A stretch of 17,465 bases of DNA from DATLAN01 sp035527455 (GTDB taxonomy: Bacteria > Planctomycetota > Planctomycetia > Pirellulales > Thermoguttaceae). The position numbers and the translations under genes are program-made. The stretch lies in assembly GCA_035527455.1 (NCBI GenBank), contig DATLAN010000464.1, positions 1 to 17,465 of the forward strand, in the 5' to 3' direction. The notes beneath the pieces were generated by a model. It did no database searches, was not told where the DNA came from, and was given only the letters and a program-made list of their open reading frames with translations. Of this stretch, positions 14,575 to 17,465 are shown piece by piece (position 1 is the stretch's first letter; the number at the start of each line of letters is the position of its first letter).

Positions 14575-15189
14575 CTACGAACCGACCTGCAGAAAGATGT
14601 CCTGATCGGTCCAATCCGTCTCCAGAGCAACGTGCGGCGGGACGGGCCTGTCGTCGATTCGTGCGCTCAGGATACCGGAGCGAAAGGTTTCGGACCGGCC
14701 GCGGAAGAGGTCGCAGAGGGCCTTGCCGGAGACCTGCACGCCGCGGCCGAGCATCGCGGGTCCCAACTCGCCCTGCACCATGTTGAACAGCTTGACGACG
14801 ACGCGACCTTGGCCGGCCGCCGCAGGAAGGGCAACCCGGTTGGCATGCGAGATCGTTCTTCGCATGGCGGCGTAGGAACTGTCTTTTCGGAGCACCGCCC
14901 CGGCCACGCCGGGCAGGGCGGCCGAAAGCGCGATCGTGGAACCGGCCGCCACCGTCGCCGTCGCCGGATCATCCACCACGCTGCCGTCGAGAAAGATCGT
15001 CTGCACCCTTCCGGCCAGGTAATCCGCCGCAACGCCCAGTTGTCCGCAGAGCAATTCTGCCACGCTGCACGGCGTCCGGGCGCGGATCGTAAACCCGCTG
15101 CCCCCCAGCAGACAGAAACACTGCAGCAGGTCTTCGCCCACGGTCAGGCAGAGACGCACCGGCGGCTGCACGCACGCATCCTCTTTCAT
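14575..15189 (-). CDS. Protein of unknown function
   Basis: The 204-residue product has no signal peptide or membrane helix. The first half is cysteine-containing (VGEDLLQCFCLLGG; RTPCSVAELLCGQLG). The middle (about 59-110) reads like a beta-grasp or small beta domain: RVQTIFLDGSVVDDPATATV, then GSTIALSAALPGVAGAVLRK. The end has RPVPPHVALETDWTDQDIFLQV. I believe similar proteins exist in other bacteria but cannot name a family or function. The ATG at 15189 starts 7 bases after the stop of the truncated esterase gene, so the two are probably cotranscribed; the ribosome binding site is weak. Confidence 0.65.
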   Translation of the reverse strand: MKEDACVQPPVRLCLTVGEDLLQCFCLLGGSGFTIRARTPCSVAELLCGQLGVAADYLAGRVQTIFLDGSVVDDPATATVAAGSTIALSAALPGVAGAVLRKDSSYAAMRRTISHANRVALPAAAGQGRVVVKLFNMVQGELGPAMLGRGVQVSGKALCDLFRGRSETFRSGILSARIDDRPVPPHVALETDWTDQDIFLQVGS

Positions 15190-15196
15190 CGGGTCG

Positions 15197-16162
15197 TCAG
15201 CGCCTCTTGGTCGGTTGCGCGTCGGTGCGGAAGTTGATCGCGGGCACGCGCTGGCTGTTGTAAAGATTGTGCCGAGCCAGCGGGTGCCATGCCAGACGGA
15301 CGTGCTTAGGTGCCTTCACGTCGATCGACCAGACCTCGACCGTGTCGCTGCCGACGATCTTCGCCTGGGCCTTGTGATAGAGCAGCGGGGCATTGTCGCG
15401 GTCTTCCTGCTTCGTGCCGTCGGAGACCTCGAACCAGTTCGGCGCCTCGCCGTCGTCGGTCTTCAATCCGTCGCCGACGTGCCCGAACTTGACGAGGATC
15501 TTGTCACCTTCGGCCCGATGCGATTCGTACACCGGCGCGAACACTTCCCGCCCCAGGTCCACGCCGTAGGTCTCGACCAACGCGATGTCGGCCAGCCGGT
15601 TGGCGACGAGGTGCTTGTTGGGCGGATGCGGGTTCGACGTGCCGCCGAGCGGCCAGCCGGTGCCGGGCGAGTCGTTGGTGCCCTCGTCGCGTCGGAGTTG
15701 GTCCCGCTGCGCGCCGCCGCCGTCCCAGAGATCGTTGCTGGCGCCGAGGTACACGTGCGGCACGGTCGCCGCGACCTTCGCCTGGCATTCCCAGACCCGC
15801 TCCATCCCGCTGGCGTAGGTCGTCTGGGCGATCTGTGCCAGGTAGAAGGGCATCTCGGGCTGGGCGAACCGCTGCCGCCACGACGCGATCATCGCCGCGA
15901 GTTCTTCATCGTAATCCCAGTCGCGGCCGTCGTCGCCGGCGGTGGTCGAGGCCGACTTGTCCGCCAGGCGGACGGTCACCGCCTCCCCGCGTTCGGCCCA
16001 GCCCCACACCCGAATCGGCATCTGCTGCTGGAGGACCATGTGGTCGGTGAAGATCCTCGGCAGGCGGACGTCCGCGCGCGCCTGGACCGTGCAGAGGGCC
16101 AGTACGATCATCAACAGGGCACTGAACCCCGAACCCTGAACCTTCGATGAAACCTGACTCAT
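15197..16162 (-). pseudogene. Internally deleted sialate O-acetylesterase-like gene
   Basis: The frame is open and encodes 321 residues, but the product looks like the two ends of a sialate O-acetylesterase joined together. A signal peptide (about 8-30, ending ARA) precedes the usual N-terminal beta domain (LPRIFTDHMVLQQQMPIRVWGWAERG). At about residue 80 (near 15923) it jumps directly to the C-terminal part: MPFYLAQIAQTTYASG, then HPPNKHLVANRLADIAL (catalytic His region) and VRLAWHPLARHNLYN. The block with GQSNM and the nucleophilic serine is missing, so esterase activity is not expected. Full-length relatives are roughly 500 residues or more (recalled). The ATG at 16162 has GAGGTG six bases upstream. 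It may be a pseudogene or a retained non-catalytic protein. Confidence 0.75.
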
Positions 16163-16268
16163 TTGCATCACCTCTTGAAGACTGAGTACCTTGAGCACGT
16201 GGCTGTTCTACCGGGCCGGCAGCAAACGGTTTTTCGGCGGTTTGGCGTTAAGTCTGGGATGTTACAGT

Positions 16269-16344
16269 GGGTGGCACGCCCTGAGGAACGAAGGGCGTGG
16301 TACGTCGGGAAAACACGCCCTTCGTTCCTCAGGGCGTGCCACCC
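16269..16344. repeat. 31-bp-arm palindrome, copy 2
   Basis: Arms at 16269-16299 and 16314-16344 are perfect reverse complements, identical to those at 12515-12591. The 14-base centre is unrelated to the centre of copy 1. It lies in the 219-base gap between the two esterase genes. Confidence 0.95.
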
Positions 16345-16401
16345 GAATGTTCACGGCAACGATGTCAAGAGCCGTTTGGTGCTAGTCGCCGGTTCTCGAC
16401 A

Positions 16402-17382
16402 TCACAGCCCGAGCAGCTTCTTCATTTCCTCCCCGAAACTCACGCCGATCTTGTAGAAGGTGTCCGCCCGGCCGCGATAGTGGTAGCCGCCGTCGAAAGC
16501 GTCGCCTTCGGTGACCACCAGCGGGGCGGTGCGGCCGAACGCGACCGTGCCCTGGAACTCGGGCATCTTCGACGGGGCCTCCTGGGCCTCGCGCAGGGCG
16601 TAGTGCTTGTACGCCCATCGCGGATTCACCTCCACGCCGTCCATGCCCAGTTCGCCGATCACCACGGGCAGATCGGCCACCTTGAGGTCTTTGCGCACGT
16701 CGCGGACGAAGTTGGCCATATTCTTGCCGTACTCGGCGCGGAACGTGTCGTTGATCACGTCGTTGAACCCCTGGAACCAGACCAGCCCGGCGATCTCGCA
16801 CTCCCGGCCGTCGTAATCGGGGAAGTGGGTCTTGAGGTCTTTCAGCGTGGCGTTCACCTCCTCGAGCATTTCCCGGTAGCGGATGCCGATCTGCCACTCG
16901 CCGCCGGCGATGTTCTGCTGCACTTTCTCGGATAGCTCGAACTCGGGCTTGCCGGAACTGGGCGGACGGAAATCCAGCGCCAGGCTCTGCCCGCCCCAAG
17001 CGACCTTGACGATCAGCACCTGGTTGTCCAGCGCCTCGCCGATCACGTGGCCGAAGCCCAGTTCGGGTCCGATGCGGTCTTCCGGCGAGCCGTAGCCGAC
17101 CGTCAGCTTGCCCTTCTTGTCCCAGTATTTGATCCACACGTCGTCGCGCTCGACCCACTGGCCGTCCTTCTTCAGATGGCCGTATTCGTCGGCCTTCTCG
17201 GCGGCCAATTGCTCGAGATGTGCGATCTTGCCCTTCCCCTGCATGTTCGACTGGCCGACGAGGATGAAGACCTTGACGGGGCCCTTGCCGGGCTGGCCGG
17301 CCCGGGACGTCGACGCGAGAATCGCCAGCGCCAGTCCGATCAGCACCGCGATGCGTCCGGCAACCTTCTTGAAGCTTTTCAT
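16402..17382 (-). CDS. Secreted sialate O-acetylesterase-domain protein
   Basis: The 326-residue product has a Sec signal peptide (basic start, hydrophobic 11-24, cleavage after SRA at 28). The mature part is an SGNH-like sialate O-acetylesterase (SASA) domain. The block I motif GQSNMQG holds the nucleophile S45. A glycine-containing AWGGQSL strand and the WFQGFND block follow. The C-terminal GDAFDGGYHYRGRADTFYKIG carries the expected Asp/His pair. It should hydrolyse acetyl esters on extracytoplasmic carbohydrates; the true substrate in planctomycetes is unknown. The ATG at 17382 has AAGGAGAT six bases upstream. A good promoter precedes it, so it probably leads a unit including the truncated esterase and the 204-residue gene, interrupted by palindrome copy 2. 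Confidence 0.88.
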   Translation of the reverse strand: MKSFKKVAGRIAVLIGLALAILASTSRAGQPGKGPVKVFILVGQSNMQGKGKIAHLEQLAAEKADEYGHLKKDGQWVERDDVWIKYWDKKGKLTVGYGSPEDRIGPELGFGHVIGEALDNQVLIVKVAWGGQSLALDFRPPSSGKPEFELSEKVQQNIAGGEWQIGIRYREMLEEVNATLKDLKTHFPDYDGRECEIAGLVWFQGFNDVINDTFRAEYGKNMANFVRDVRKDLKVADLPVVIGELGMDGVEVNPRWAYKHYALREAQEAPSKMPEFQGTVAFGRTAPLVVTEGDAFDGGYHYRGRADTFYKIGVSFGEEMKKLLGL

Positions 17383-17432
17383 TCTGCGATCTCCTTGTGG
17401 TGACAATGGGCTTTCTCCTCGGACGTCAGACC

Positions 17433-17461
17433 ATATTACACGAAAGCCGGCCGTCGTGCAA
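17433..17461 (-). promoter_or_regulatory. Sigma-70-like promoter for the esterase gene
   Basis: On the minus strand TTGCAC (17456-17461) and TAATAT (17433-17438) are separated by exactly 17 bases, and the -10 is preceded by a TG one base away. It lies about 50 bases upstream of the start codon. Confidence 0.6.
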
Positions 17462-17465
17462 AGCA

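Noticed and set aside
15197..16162. Frameshift as the explanation for the shortened esterase
   Set aside because: The frame is continuous and no alternative frame in the interval encodes the missing GQSNM block, so DNA loss rather than a shift fits.

Overview
The window reads as a high-GC chromosomal segment of a planctomycete, most likely of the Pirellulales type. This is inference from gene content and style: System I cytochrome c maturation genes, many planctomycete-style lipoproteins, secreted sialate O-acetylesterase-like proteins, orphan response regulators, and abundant dispersed intergenic palindromes. No rRNA, tRNA, prophage or CRISPR array was seen.

Layout. Positions 1-230 hold a nested inverted-repeat element. 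Positions 304-2703 are a same-strand heme-handling cluster, ccmA-ccmB-ccmC-ccmD. It carries one long hairpin between ccmC and ccmD, and a composite palindromic element that supplies the ccmD stop codon. A membrane-anchored protein with a carboxypeptidase-regulatory-like fold follows (2890-3948). Its 3' end overlaps a convergent lipoprotein gene (3928-4671). An NtrC-type sigma-54 activator (4820-6214, minus) and a NarL-type response regulator (6794-7426, plus) diverge from a 579-base intergenic region. Neither has a histidine kinase in the window. Next on the minus strand are a XerC/D-type tyrosine recombinase, a small conserved-looking protein abutting it, and a proline-rich lipoprotein (7436-9745).

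On the plus strand lie ispG (isoprenoid MEP pathway), a GT4-like glycosyltransferase, an HExxH lipoprotein with gluzincin-like motifs, and a tandem-GNAT acetyltransferase (10018-14503). The right end (14575-17382, minus) carries a complete sialate O-acetylesterase-domain protein with a good promoter. After it come an internally deleted second esterase that has lost its catalytic-serine block, and an unrecognised 204-residue protein.

The CcmABCD proteins would export or handle heme at the membrane for c-type cytochrome assembly, but CcmE, CcmF and CcmH are not in the window. The rest looks like ordinary housekeeping and accessory genes. The most distinctive signal is non-coding: four sequence-unrelated palindrome families in 17 kb, all between genes. 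One of them has two copies with identical 31-base arms but different loops. I see no clear new multi-gene defence or biosynthetic system.
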